7,701 bases of DNA from Archaeoglobaceae archaeon (GTDB lineage: Archaea; Halobacteriota; Archaeoglobi; Archaeoglobales; Archaeoglobaceae). The stretch spans positions 1 through 7,701 of the forward strand of contig JALVYA010000184.1 of the NCBI GenBank assembly GCA_027038095.1, given 5' to 3'. Positions 1 to 5,659 of the stretch are shown here, one piece after another. The position numbers and the translations under genes are program-made. Numbering within the stretch: position 1 is the first letter of the stretch; each line of letters begins with the position of its first letter. Under the pieces are notes generated by a model that was given only the letters and a program-made list of their open reading frames with translations, ran no database searches and was not told the DNA's origin.

Positions 1-359
1 CTGAGAAAGCCGGAGTTGAGGACAGGGTGGAGTTTCTCGGCTTTGTGAGCGAGGAGGAAAAGTACAGGTGGCTCAAGACCTGCTCAGTCTTCGTCAACCT
101 TTCTCGGGCTGAATCGTTTGGGATAACAGTTCTTGAAGCATTGGCATGCGGTAAGCCGGCTGTCGTGAGCGGTGAAAGCGCTCTGAAAGAGTTTGCAGAG
201 AAGTTCGACTGCGTTTTCGTTCCGGATAAACTCTCTCCAGAAGCAGTTGCGGAAGCCATACTTAAAGCTTCAGGGGTTAAAGTCGATCTGGATTTGAGTG
301 AGTACGACTGGGACGTTATTGCGACTAAAATAGCAGACGTTTACCTTTCACTTCTCTGA
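1..359 (+). CDS. Glycosyltransferase family 4 (GT-B), C-terminal part, 5' truncated
   Basis: This is the C-terminal 118 residues of a nucleotide-sugar-dependent glycosyltransferase. The frame is open from base 3 at the window edge, so the real start lies outside; the GTG at 27 is an internal valine (VEFLGFV). Visible features of the second Rossmann domain of GT-B enzymes are the strand-turn VEFLGFVSEEEK, then the segment SVFVNLSRAESFGITVLEA, which carries the E-x7-E motif (the two Glu of ESFGITVLE) that contacts the sugar nucleotide in GT4 enzymes. After it come ALACGKPAVVS and the usual C-terminal helices, ending in a TGA stop at 357-359. The sugar and acceptor cannot be told from this part; lipid, S-layer glycan or compatible-solute synthesis are all possible. 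Family assignment is firm, specific function unknown. Confidence 0.85.
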   Translation, partial: EKAGVEDRVEFLGFVSEEEKYRWLKTCSVFVNLSRAESFGITVLEALACGKPAVVSGESALKEFAEKFDCVFVPDKLSPEAVAEAILKASGVKVDLDLSEYDWDVIATKIADVYLSLL

Positions 360-390
360 TTTTTCCAGCGTTTTTCGTTTTGTTCTCTGT
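360..390 (+). terminator. T-rich terminator after the glycosyltransferase gene
   Basis: Directly after the TGA stop there are three T-runs (360-364, 371-375 and 378-381) without a strong hairpin. Runs of T on the coding strand are the usual termination signal of archaeal RNA polymerase, so this probably separates the glycosyltransferase transcript from carB. The T-runs are seen directly; the function is inferred. Confidence 0.5.
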
Positions 391-412
391 TTCACAGCTA
401 CACGGCCAGTTC

Positions 413-532
413 CAGCATTTCAACCATTCAAAAAACATCGATTGCATGCAGGCAAACAGAATCTCAATTAACCGCAATCACAAAACTCAAAAACTCAAAA
501 AGCAAGTTGGCTGAAAGTGGATTGAAATGCTG
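413..532. repeat. 11-bp distant inverted repeat enclosing an 8-bp tandem repeat
   Basis: CAGCATTTCAA at 413-423 is the exact reverse complement of TTGAAATGCTG at 522-532, with 98 bp between the arms. Inside, the 8-mer AAAACTCA is repeated 2.5 times at 482-501. The stretch has no plausible gene. It could be a looped regulatory site or a relic; nothing in the sequence assigns a function. Confidence 0.5.
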
Positions 533-547
533 AATACGGATAACTCC

Positions 548-562
548 TGAATTTAAAAGTAA
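548..562 (+). promoter_or_regulatory. Candidate TATA box for carB
   Basis: ATTTAAAAGT at 551-560 is the best archaeal TATA-like element upstream of carB, centred about 27 bp before the ATG at 582. That distance would put the transcript start at or just before the ATG, which would leave out the ribosome binding site at 571-576. Either the real start is a few bases earlier or another promoter lies further up, so confidence is low. Confidence 0.35.
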
Positions 563-570
563 ATTTAGAA

Positions 571-576
571 AGGTGA
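571..576 (+). promoter_or_regulatory. Shine-Dalgarno site that decides the carB start
   Basis: AGGTGA is an exact complement to the TCACCT at the 3' end of archaeal 16S rRNA and ends 5 bases before the ATG at 582. The alternative GTG start at 573 lies inside this site, so GTG is almost certainly part of the ribosome binding site and not the start. Confidence 0.75.
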
Positions 577-581
577 AAAAC

Positions 582-3500
582 ATGCCCAAAAGGGAAGATT
601 TAAAGAAGATCATGGTTATCGGTTCCGGCCCCATAGTAATAGGACAGGCTGCTGAGTTTGACTATTCTGGCAGTCAGGCGTGCAAGGCGTTGAGAGAGGA
701 GGGATACGAGGTCGTCCTCGTAAACTCCAACCCGGCAACCATAATGACGGACCCCGAAATGGCAGACAGAACTTACATAGAACCCCTCACAGCCGACATA
801 CTGGAAAAGATAATTGAGAGGGAAAGACCAGACGCAATCCTACCAACCCTTGGCGGTCAGACTGCCCTCAACCTCACGGTTCAGCTCGGAGAGAGGGGTG
901 TACTGGACAGATACGGAATAGAGCTGATAGGGGCAAAGCTGGACGCAATAAAGAAAGCGGAGGACAGAGACCTCTTCAAGGAGTGCATGGAGAAAATAGG
1001 CATTGAAGTTCCCAGAAGCGACATAGCGAAGAGCGTTGAAGAAGCGCTGGCTGTAGCGGATGAAATAGGCTATCCCGTTGTTGTGAGACCGGCATTCACT
1101 CTCGGCGGAACCGGAGGGGGAATAGCGTACAACAGAGAGGAGCTGAAAAAAATAGCTTCGCACGGGTTAAAGATGTCCATGATAAATCAGGTGCTCGTTG
1201 AGGAGGGCGTAATTGGCTGGAAAGAGTTTGAGCTTGAGGTGATGAGGGATTTAGCTGACAACGTTGTGATAATATGCTCCATAGAGAACTTCGATGCAAT
1301 GGGCGTTCACACGGGAGACAGCATAACAGTCGCTCCGGCTCAAACGTTAAGCGATGTGGAGTACCAGAGGCTGAGAGATTATGCCATAGCGATAATAAGG
1401 GAGATCGGAGTGGAGACAGGGGGAAGCAACATACAGTTCGCAGTCCATCCGGAGAACGGAAGGGTCGTTGCGATAGAGATGAATCCGAGAGTCAGCAGGT
1501 CTTCAGCTCTTGCGTCGAAGGCAACGGGTTTTCCGATTGCGAAGATTGCCGCGAAGCTCGCTGTTGGTTACACCCTCGACGAGATACCGAACGACATAAC
1601 GAAGGAGACGCCCGCGAGCTTTGAGCCGACGATAGACTACGTTGTGGTTAAAATACCCCGTTTTGCTTTCGACAAGTTCCCGACTGCGAACTCTGTTCTT
1701 GGCTCTCAGATGAAGAGTGTTGGTGAGGTAATGGCAATTGGCAGGACTTTCGAGGAAGCTCTGCAAAAAGCCCTGAGGAGCCTCGAAACTGGTCTTTACG
1801 GGCTGGAGCTGAAAAAAGCTATCGAAACGGCAGATCTGGAAACTGTAAAGAAAATGCTCAGAACTCCAAACGCAGACAGGGTTCTGTACATGAGAAAGGC
1901 GGTAGAAATGGGCATGAGCGTTGAGGAGATACACGAGCTGACGTACGTTGATCCGTGGTTCATAGAGAAGATAAAGAACATAGTGGAGTTCGAAAATTAC
2001 CTGAAAAAGCTCGCTGAGAAAGGGCTGACGGATGAAGCTGTTGAAGCGATAAAAAAGGCAAAAAAACTCGGTTTTTCAGACGTTCAGCTTTCCAGAATTT
2101 TTGGAGTTGATGAATCCACAGTAAGGGAGTTCAGAAAGTCTCACGGAATAAGGGCTGTTTTCAAGATGGTTGACACGTGCGCTGCGGAGTTCGAGGCGAA
2201 AACTCCTTACTACTACTCAACCTACGAGGAGGAAAACGACGCAAGGAGAACGGAGAGGAAAAAAATAATCATTCTCGGCGGAGGTCCAAACAGGATTGGA
2301 CAGGGAATAGAGTTCGATTACTGCTGCTGCCACGCAGTTTTCAGCCTGAAGGACGAAGGATACGAAACGGTAATGGTGAACAACAATCCGGAGACCGTTT
2401 CAACTGACTACGACACTTCGGACAGGCTGTACTTCGAGCCGATAACGCATGAGGAGGTCATGAACATATACGAGAACGAAGCGGCTGAAGGCGTAATAGT
2501 TCAGTTCGGAGGTCAGACGCCGTTAAACATAGCCAAACAGCTCGAAAACAGCGGAGCCAGAATACTCGGGACGTCTGTCGATTCGATAGACGTAGCTGAG
2601 GACAGGGAGAGGTTCAGCGCTCTGTGCAGGAAGCTCAACATACCCCAGCCTGAAAACGGAATCGCCTTTAGCGTTGAAGAGGCTCTGAAAATAGCGAAGG
2701 AAATCGGCTACCCCGTCCTCGTCAGACCGAGCTACGTTCTCGGCGGAAGAGCGATGGAGATAGTTTACGACGAGGAAACGCTGATCAGGTACATGGAGGA
2801 GGCGATAGAGGTCAGTCCGGAGAAACCCGTCCTTATTGATCGCTTTCTCGAAGATGCTGTGGAAGTGGAAGTTGATGCTCTCTGCGATGGAGAGGAAGTT
2901 GTTATCGGAGGAATAATGGAGCACATAGAGGAGGCAGGAGTTCACAGCGGAGATTCAGCCTGCGTTTTGCCACCTCAAACTCTCGATGAGGAGACGATTG
3001 AGAGAATAATTGAGTACACGAGGAAAATGGCGCTCGAGCTGAAGGTTGTCGGGCTGATAAACATACAGTATGCCGTTAAAGATGGAGTGGTTTATGTTCT
3101 GGAAGCAAATCCAAGAGCGAGCAGAACAGTTCCGTTCGTCAGCAAGGCGAGCGGAATACCTCTCGCAAAAATAGCTGCAAAACTCATGTGCGGTAAAAAG
3201 CTGAGGGAGCTCGGAGTGAAGGAGAGGCTGAAACTCAAACACGTGGCGGTGAAGGAAGCAGTATTTCCGTTCATCAAACTGCCGGGAGTCGATCCAACTC
3301 TTGGACCGGAGATGAAGTCAACCGGGGAAGTTATGGGAATAGACCTCGACTTTGGCATAGCTTACTACAAGGCAGAGCTTGCGGCTGGAATGAGGTTGCC
3401 TGAAAGGGGAACAGTTTTCATAAGCGTCAAGAAGCAGGACAGAGCAAAAATAGTCGAAGTTGCGAAGAAGCTCAGGGAAATGGGATTCAGGTTGCTCGCA

Positions 3501-3821
3501 ACTGACGGAACTGCGGGATTTCTGAGAGAGCACGGAATTGAAGCAGAGGTGGTAAAGAAAATCAGTCAGGGAAGGCCAAACGTCCTAGACGCTATAATAA
3601 ACAGGCAGATCGACCTGATAATAAACACACCAAGCGGCAAAAAGGGCAAAACTGAAGGGTACATGATAAGAAGGGCTGCCGTAGATTACGGAATACCGTA
3701 CATAACCACAGTTAGCGGAGCCAAAGCGGCTGTGATGGGAATAGAGGCAATAAGAAAGGGAATGATATCTATAAAGTCCCTGCAGGAGTACCACAGGGAG
3801 TGTGAGCAGAGCGAGACTTAG
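582..3821 (+). CDS. carB: Carbamoyl-phosphate synthase large subunit
   Basis: This 1079-residue cytoplasmic enzyme makes carbamoyl phosphate from bicarbonate, two ATP and ammonia passed from the CarA glutaminase, for pyrimidine and arginine synthesis. Domain order is: carboxyphosphate half with first ATP-grasp (about 1-400), oligomerisation domain (about 400-555), carbamoyl-phosphate half starting at KKIIILGGGPNRIGQG (about 560), and an MGS-like allosteric domain (about 940-1075). Numbering matches E. coli CarB: R129, R169, E215, H243, Q285, E299 and N301 are at the same positions. So are the ornithine-site residues E783, D791, E892 and T1042 and the UMP/IMP-site residues T974, T977, K993 and N1015; position 954 is Arg where I recall Lys. 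The enzyme should therefore be active and ligand-regulated. ATG at 582 is chosen from the ribosome binding site. carA is not upstream. The gene is convergent with tpiA. Assignment is near certain. Confidence 0.98.
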   Translation: MPKREDLKKIMVIGSGPIVIGQAAEFDYSGSQACKALREEGYEVVLVNSNPATIMTDPEMADRTYIEPLTADILEKIIERERPDAILPTLGGQTALNLTVQLGERGVLDRYGIELIGAKLDAIKKAEDRDLFKECMEKIGIEVPRSDIAKSVEEALAVADEIGYPVVVRPAFTLGGTGGGIAYNREELKKIASHGLKMSMINQVLVEEGVIGWKEFELEVMRDLADNVVIICSIENFDAMGVHTGDSITVAPAQTLSDVEYQRLRDYAIAIIREIGVETGGSNIQFAVHPENGRVVAIEMNPRVSRSSALASKATGFPIAKIAAKLAVGYTLDEIPNDITKETPASFEPTIDYVVVKIPRFAFDKFPTANSVLGSQMKSVGEVMAIGRTFEEALQKALRSLETGLYGLELKKAIETADLETVKKMLRTPNADRVLYMRKAVEMGMSVEEIHELTYVDPWFIEKIKNIVEFENYLKKLAEKGLTDEAVEAIKKAKKLGFSDVQLSRIFGVDESTVREFRKSHGIRAVFKMVDTCAAEFEAKTPYYYSTYEEENDARRTERKKIIILGGGPNRIGQGIEFDYCCCHAVFSLKDEGYETVMVNNNPETVSTDYDTSDRLYFEPITHEEVMNIYENEAAEGVIVQFGGQTPLNIAKQLENSGARILGTSVDSIDVAEDRERFSALCRKLNIPQPENGIAFSVEEALKIAKEIGYPVLVRPSYVLGGRAMEIVYDEETLIRYMEEAIEVSPEKPVLIDRFLEDAVEVEVDALCDGEEVVIGGIMEHIEEAGVHSGDSACVLPPQTLDEETIERIIEYTRKMALELKVVGLINIQYAVKDGVVYVLEANPRASRTVPFVSKASGIPLAKIAAKLMCGKKLRELGVKERLKLKHVAVKEAVFPFIKLPGVDPTLGPEMKSTGEVMGIDLDFGIAYYKAELAAGMRLPERGTVFISVKKQDRAKIVEVAKKLREMGFRLLATDGTAGFLREHGIEAEVVKKISQGRPNVLDAIINRQIDLIINTPSGKKGKTEGYMIRRAAVDYGIPYITTVSGAKAAVMGIEAIRKGMISIKSLQEYHRECEQSET

Positions 3822-3826
3822 TCGAT

Positions 3827-3885
3827 GCTGCATTTTTACTGAAAAATGAGCAAATGGATAAAGTGAATAAAGTGAAATAAAGCGA
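3827..3885. terminator. Probable two-way terminator between carB and tpiA
   Basis: The 65-bp gap between two facing genes holds a hairpin with arms CATTTTT (3831-3837) and AAAAATG (3842-3848) around a 4-base loop. It extends by GCT (3827-3829) and AGC (3849-3851) if G3830 is bulged. Next to it ATAAAGTGA occurs twice in tandem (3858-3866, 3867-3875), with a third imperfect copy to 3885. Read from tpiA on the minus strand, this repeat is T-rich, which fits archaeal termination. The repeats are seen; the terminator role is inferred. Confidence 0.5.
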
Positions 3886-3886
3886 A

Positions 3887-4549
3887 TTACCTCAGACCGA
3901 CGAGCTCCTCCAGAGCTGCCTTTCTATCTTTTGCCTTGACTATTCCGCTTGCGAGCAAAACACCTTCTGCTCCGAGGTCCAGTGCAGCGGCGTAGTCTTC
4001 GTGGCAGGTTATTCCAGCTCCGCACAGGACTTTAACTTTGCTGTTAACGCTTTTTGCGGCTTTTACCGAGTTTTCAACAACTTCCGGTTCGGCCTTTGAA
4101 ACGGGAACGCCGGTACCTATGAGCTCCGGTGGCTCAACTGCCACGTAATCGGGATTTAATGCAGCAGCAGCCGCCGTTGTTGACACGTTGTTCGTGCACA
4201 CGATTGACGTTAATTCCAGACTCTTCAGCTTTGATACTATGAAGTCTATATCCGCAAGCTTCAACCTTCTTTCGCTGTGGTTCACGAGGCTACCTCTGGC
4301 TCCTTTCTCTTTAATCATCTCTGCGTTAATTCTTCCCGTGTGAGAGCCGAACTCTACGGGATCCACGTGCTGGGAGTACACGTCTATTGAAACCTCTTTT
4401 ACGATTTCAGCAAGATCTAGAGCTGTCACGGCAACTGCTATGTAATCGTCGCACCTTCCTGCAACGTCCTCCGCTATTTTTGCGAGCTCCATTGCCGCTT
4501 TTCCAGACCCTTCTTTATAAGCCTTGAAGTTTATGATAACAGCACCCAT
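3887..4549 (-). CDS. tpiA: Triosephosphate isomerase, archaeal type
   Basis: This enzyme interconverts dihydroxyacetone phosphate and glyceraldehyde 3-phosphate in the cytoplasm, for glycolysis and gluconeogenesis. At 220 residues it has the short archaeal length; bacterial and eukaryotic forms are near 250. Catalytic residues are visible: N7 and K9 in INFKAY, H91 in LVNHSERR and E139 in AVEPPELIGTG, where IGTG (144-147) is the flexible loop 6. Phosphate-binding segments CGAGI (176-180) and LLASG (198-202) close the barrel. No Shine-Dalgarno site precedes the ATG, and a TATA box sits about 26 bp upstream, so the message is probably leaderless. The radical SAM gene lies 49 bp upstream on the same strand, but the promoter in between argues for independent transcription. 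The start is at the usual N-terminus for the family. No irregularity seen. Confidence 0.96.
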   Translation of the reverse strand: MGAVIINFKAYKEGSGKAAMELAKIAEDVAGRCDDYIAVAVTALDLAEIVKEVSIDVYSQHVDPVEFGSHTGRINAEMIKEKGARGSLVNHSERRLKLADIDFIVSKLKSLELTSIVCTNNVSTTAAAAALNPDYVAVEPPELIGTGVPVSKAEPEVVENSVKAAKSVNSKVKVLCGAGITCHEDYAAALDLGAEGVLLASGIVKAKDRKAALEELVGLR

Positions 4550-4567
4550 ACCGTGTTTTCGACTGCA

Positions 4568-4584
4568 AACGATTTAAACGTTTT
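4568..4584 (-). promoter_or_regulatory. tpiA promoter (TATA box)
   Basis: On the minus strand the element GTTTAAATC (about 4571-4579) is centred about 26 bp before the tpiA ATG, the standard archaeal TATA spacing for a leaderless transcript. It is flanked by AAACG and CGTTT arms (4580-4584 and 4568-4572 on the plus strand read TTTG-side to TTTAAA), forming a near palindrome around the box. The box is well placed; any role of the arms in control is a guess. Confidence 0.6.
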
Positions 4585-4598
4585 GATTGTTAAATTTT

Positions 4599-5444
4599 TT
4601 ACTTATATTTTCTGAGCAGGTGCTGTCCGTCGCAGCTCTCAGCTTTAAATGCAAAACCTTCCCTGCAGAATGCACAGCTTATACCCCTCTCTCTGCATAT
4701 TTCTTCAACTTTAAACAGAATTTCCCTCCTGACTTTTTCCGGCAGGTAGTAGTAACTCCCAGCTCTGTTTTCCCGGCTGTACAGCTTTCTGTATTGCTTT
4801 TCAATGTGAGGGAACGCTCTGACAACTCTTTTAAAGGAATCGTTTTTCAGCTTCAGAGTTGACGTTACAACGTGATCCACGAAATCGCACCTGTCCACGA
4901 TCTCCTCGACTTCTCTTTCAGTCAGAAACGGAAGTACTGGATCGAGTCTGAGAACGACAGGAATACCCCGGTCTTTAAGCTCTTTCATCGCCGCAACCCT
5001 CTTTTCCGGCTCAGGAGCATCTGGCTCGAGCAACCTCGCAAGCCTGAAGCTCGTAATCGTAACGCTTACGCAGCAGTCCATTTCTGAAAGCAGATCAGCA
5101 TCTCTCGCCACGATATCGCTCTTGGTAACAACGAGCAGCTTTACGCCGTAATCTTTCATGACTTTCAGGCAGTTTCTGGTTATTTTCTCCTTTTTTTCCA
5201 CCGGAGGGTATGGATCGGAACTGTTCGACATAGATATGGGGATTTTTAAGTCGGCTTTTTTTAAATCCCTTTCGAGCCTCAGAACGACTCTGCTCTTTTT
5301 TCTGAGCTGGTAAAAGCGCGGTATGTACGTTGCGTAGCAGTATATGCAGCGATGGGAGCAACCGGTATAGGGATTGAACGAGTATTTGGGCATGCATGTG
5401 CAGAGCTTCGACTTCCACGGGTCGAACGGTCTCAGCACGTCCAC
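4599..5444 (-). CDS. Radical SAM protein, SplB-like (COG1533 type)
   Basis: This 281-residue cytoplasmic protein is a radical SAM enzyme of the group related to spore photoproduct lyase. The Cx3Cx2C motif that holds the 4Fe-4S cluster is at C29, C33 and C36 in NPYTGCSHRCIYCYA. SSDPYPPVEKK (75-85) and RLDPVLP (166-172) are typical of COG1533. Further cysteines lie at C15 and C17 (LCTC) and near the C-terminus at C257, C260 and C271 (CAFC...ESCDGQHL), a pattern I recall from archaeal members that could hold a second cluster. The substrate is unknown, and archaea without spores make true spore-photoproduct repair doubtful. The start is GTG at 5444: the FDPWKS-LCTC stretch is conserved in relatives as I remember them, so the ATG at codon 18 is too late. 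No Shine-Dalgarno site is seen. The gene is divergent from cas6. Confidence 0.88.
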   Translation of the reverse strand: MDVLRPFDPWKSKLCTCMPKYSFNPYTGCSHRCIYCYATYIPRFYQLRKKSRVVLRLERDLKKADLKIPISMSNSSDPYPPVEKKEKITRNCLKVMKDYGVKLLVVTKSDIVARDADLLSEMDCCVSVTITSFRLARLLEPDAPEPEKRVAAMKELKDRGIPVVLRLDPVLPFLTEREVEEIVDRCDFVDHVVTSTLKLKNDSFKRVVRAFPHIEKQYRKLYSRENRAGSYYYLPEKVRREILFKVEEICRERGISCAFCREGFAFKAESCDGQHLLRKYK

Positions 5445-5521
5445 GAATTCAGGTAAAATTCAACCTTTTTTCTTTTTTTCGGGTTATGTAAGGGTTAGGT
5501 GATGCATGCTCATCGTTTTTT

Positions 5522-5542
5522 ACTTACATTTAACTTACATTT
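5522..5542. repeat. Tandem ACTTACATTT repeat
   Basis: ACTTACATTT occurs at 5522-5531 and again at 5533-5542, one base apart. Its core CTTACAT also occurs inverted as ATGTAAG at 5486-5492. An 11-bp period is about one helical turn, so two copies would lie on the same DNA face, as expected of an operator; no known regulator is recognised. Confidence 0.55.
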
Positions 5543-5552
5543 TTGACCGAGC

Positions 5553-5576
5553 TTTACTGAGCGATTCTCAGCTAAA
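5553..5576. other. Imperfect hairpin in the divergent region
   Basis: TTTACTGAG (5553-5561) pairs with CTCAG-C-TAAA (5567-5576) around the loop CGATT, with one bulged C at 5572. This gives a 9-bp stem. It is not followed by a T-run on the plus strand, so it is unlikely to be a terminator. It may be an operator or a chance structure. Confidence 0.35.
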
Positions 5577-5590
5577 ACCAGAAGAAATAT

Positions 5591-5621
5591 GGCTGAAACG
5601 GGCTAAAATGGGCAATTGATT
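5591..5621 (+). repeat. Single degenerate CRISPR-repeat-like sequence
   Basis: From base 5592 the sequence reads GCTGAAACGGGCT then AAAATGGG then CAATTGA. From memory, the A. fulgidus 30-bp CRISPR repeat begins GTTGAAATCAGACC and continues AAAATGGGATTGAAAG. The two align over nearly the full length with a one-base deletion, a two-base insertion, four internal transitions, an exact AAAATGGG core and a matching ATTGA; the final bases differ. It can also be read as two imperfect 10-bp tandem units (GGCTGAAACG, GGCTAAAATG). There is only one copy, so this is not an array. The reference repeat is recalled, not looked up. Confidence 0.35.
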
Positions 5622-5641
5622 AAATAAATTAAAATAAAAAT
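5617..5641 (+). promoter_or_regulatory. cas6 promoter region
   Basis: A nearly pure A/T stretch (TTAAATAAATTAAAATAAAA starts at 5620) ends about 20 bp before the cas6 ATG at 5660. A TATA box centred near 5632 would give a transcript starting at or beside the ATG, which fits the absence of a Shine-Dalgarno site. The exact box cannot be fixed in such uniform sequence. Confidence 0.45.
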
Positions 5642-5659
5642 CTTAATCGGAAAAGATAT

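Larger units (their letters stand above)
5445..5659. promoter_or_regulatory. Divergent intergenic region between the radical SAM gene and cas6
   Basis: This 215-bp gap has no plausible gene. From left to right it holds a pyrimidine tract on the plus strand (5464-5480), which on the minus strand is the A-rich stretch near -26 of the radical SAM GTG and may serve as its promoter. Next come ATGTAAG at 5486-5492 and its reverse complement CTTACAT in two tandem copies (within 5522-5542), then a hairpin (5553-5576), then a CRISPR-repeat-like stretch (5591-5621), and finally the A/T-rich cas6 promoter. The density of repeats suggests control by one or more DNA-binding proteins. Confidence 0.5.

Noticed and set aside
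443..450. TGCATGCA palindrome; a GCATGC palindrome also occurs near 5503
   Set aside because: Eight-base palindromes occur by chance every few hundred bases; no further pattern supports a binding site.
505..532. GTGGATTGAAATG upstream of carB resembles the ATTGAAA end of archaeal CRISPR repeats
   Set aside because: Only the short 3' motif matches; the rest of the repeat does not align, and there is a single copy.
573..575. GTG start for carB, giving three extra residues
   Set aside because: It overlaps the Shine-Dalgarno site AGGTGA, which is ideally placed for the ATG at 582, and MPKRED is the expected N-terminus; residue numbering from that ATG also matches E. coli CarB exactly.
840..3533. 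Several long antisense and alternate-frame open frames inside carB (for example minus 1503-1934 and 2523-2945)
   Set aside because: They lie wholly within a well-conserved gene, have no family motifs, and are explained by carB codon composition.
5499..5600. Possible C/D box sRNA in the divergent gap (GTGATGC near 5499, CTGA at 5557 and 5593)
   Set aside because: The C box is imperfect, there is no internal D'/C' pair at the right spacing, and CTGA is common by chance.
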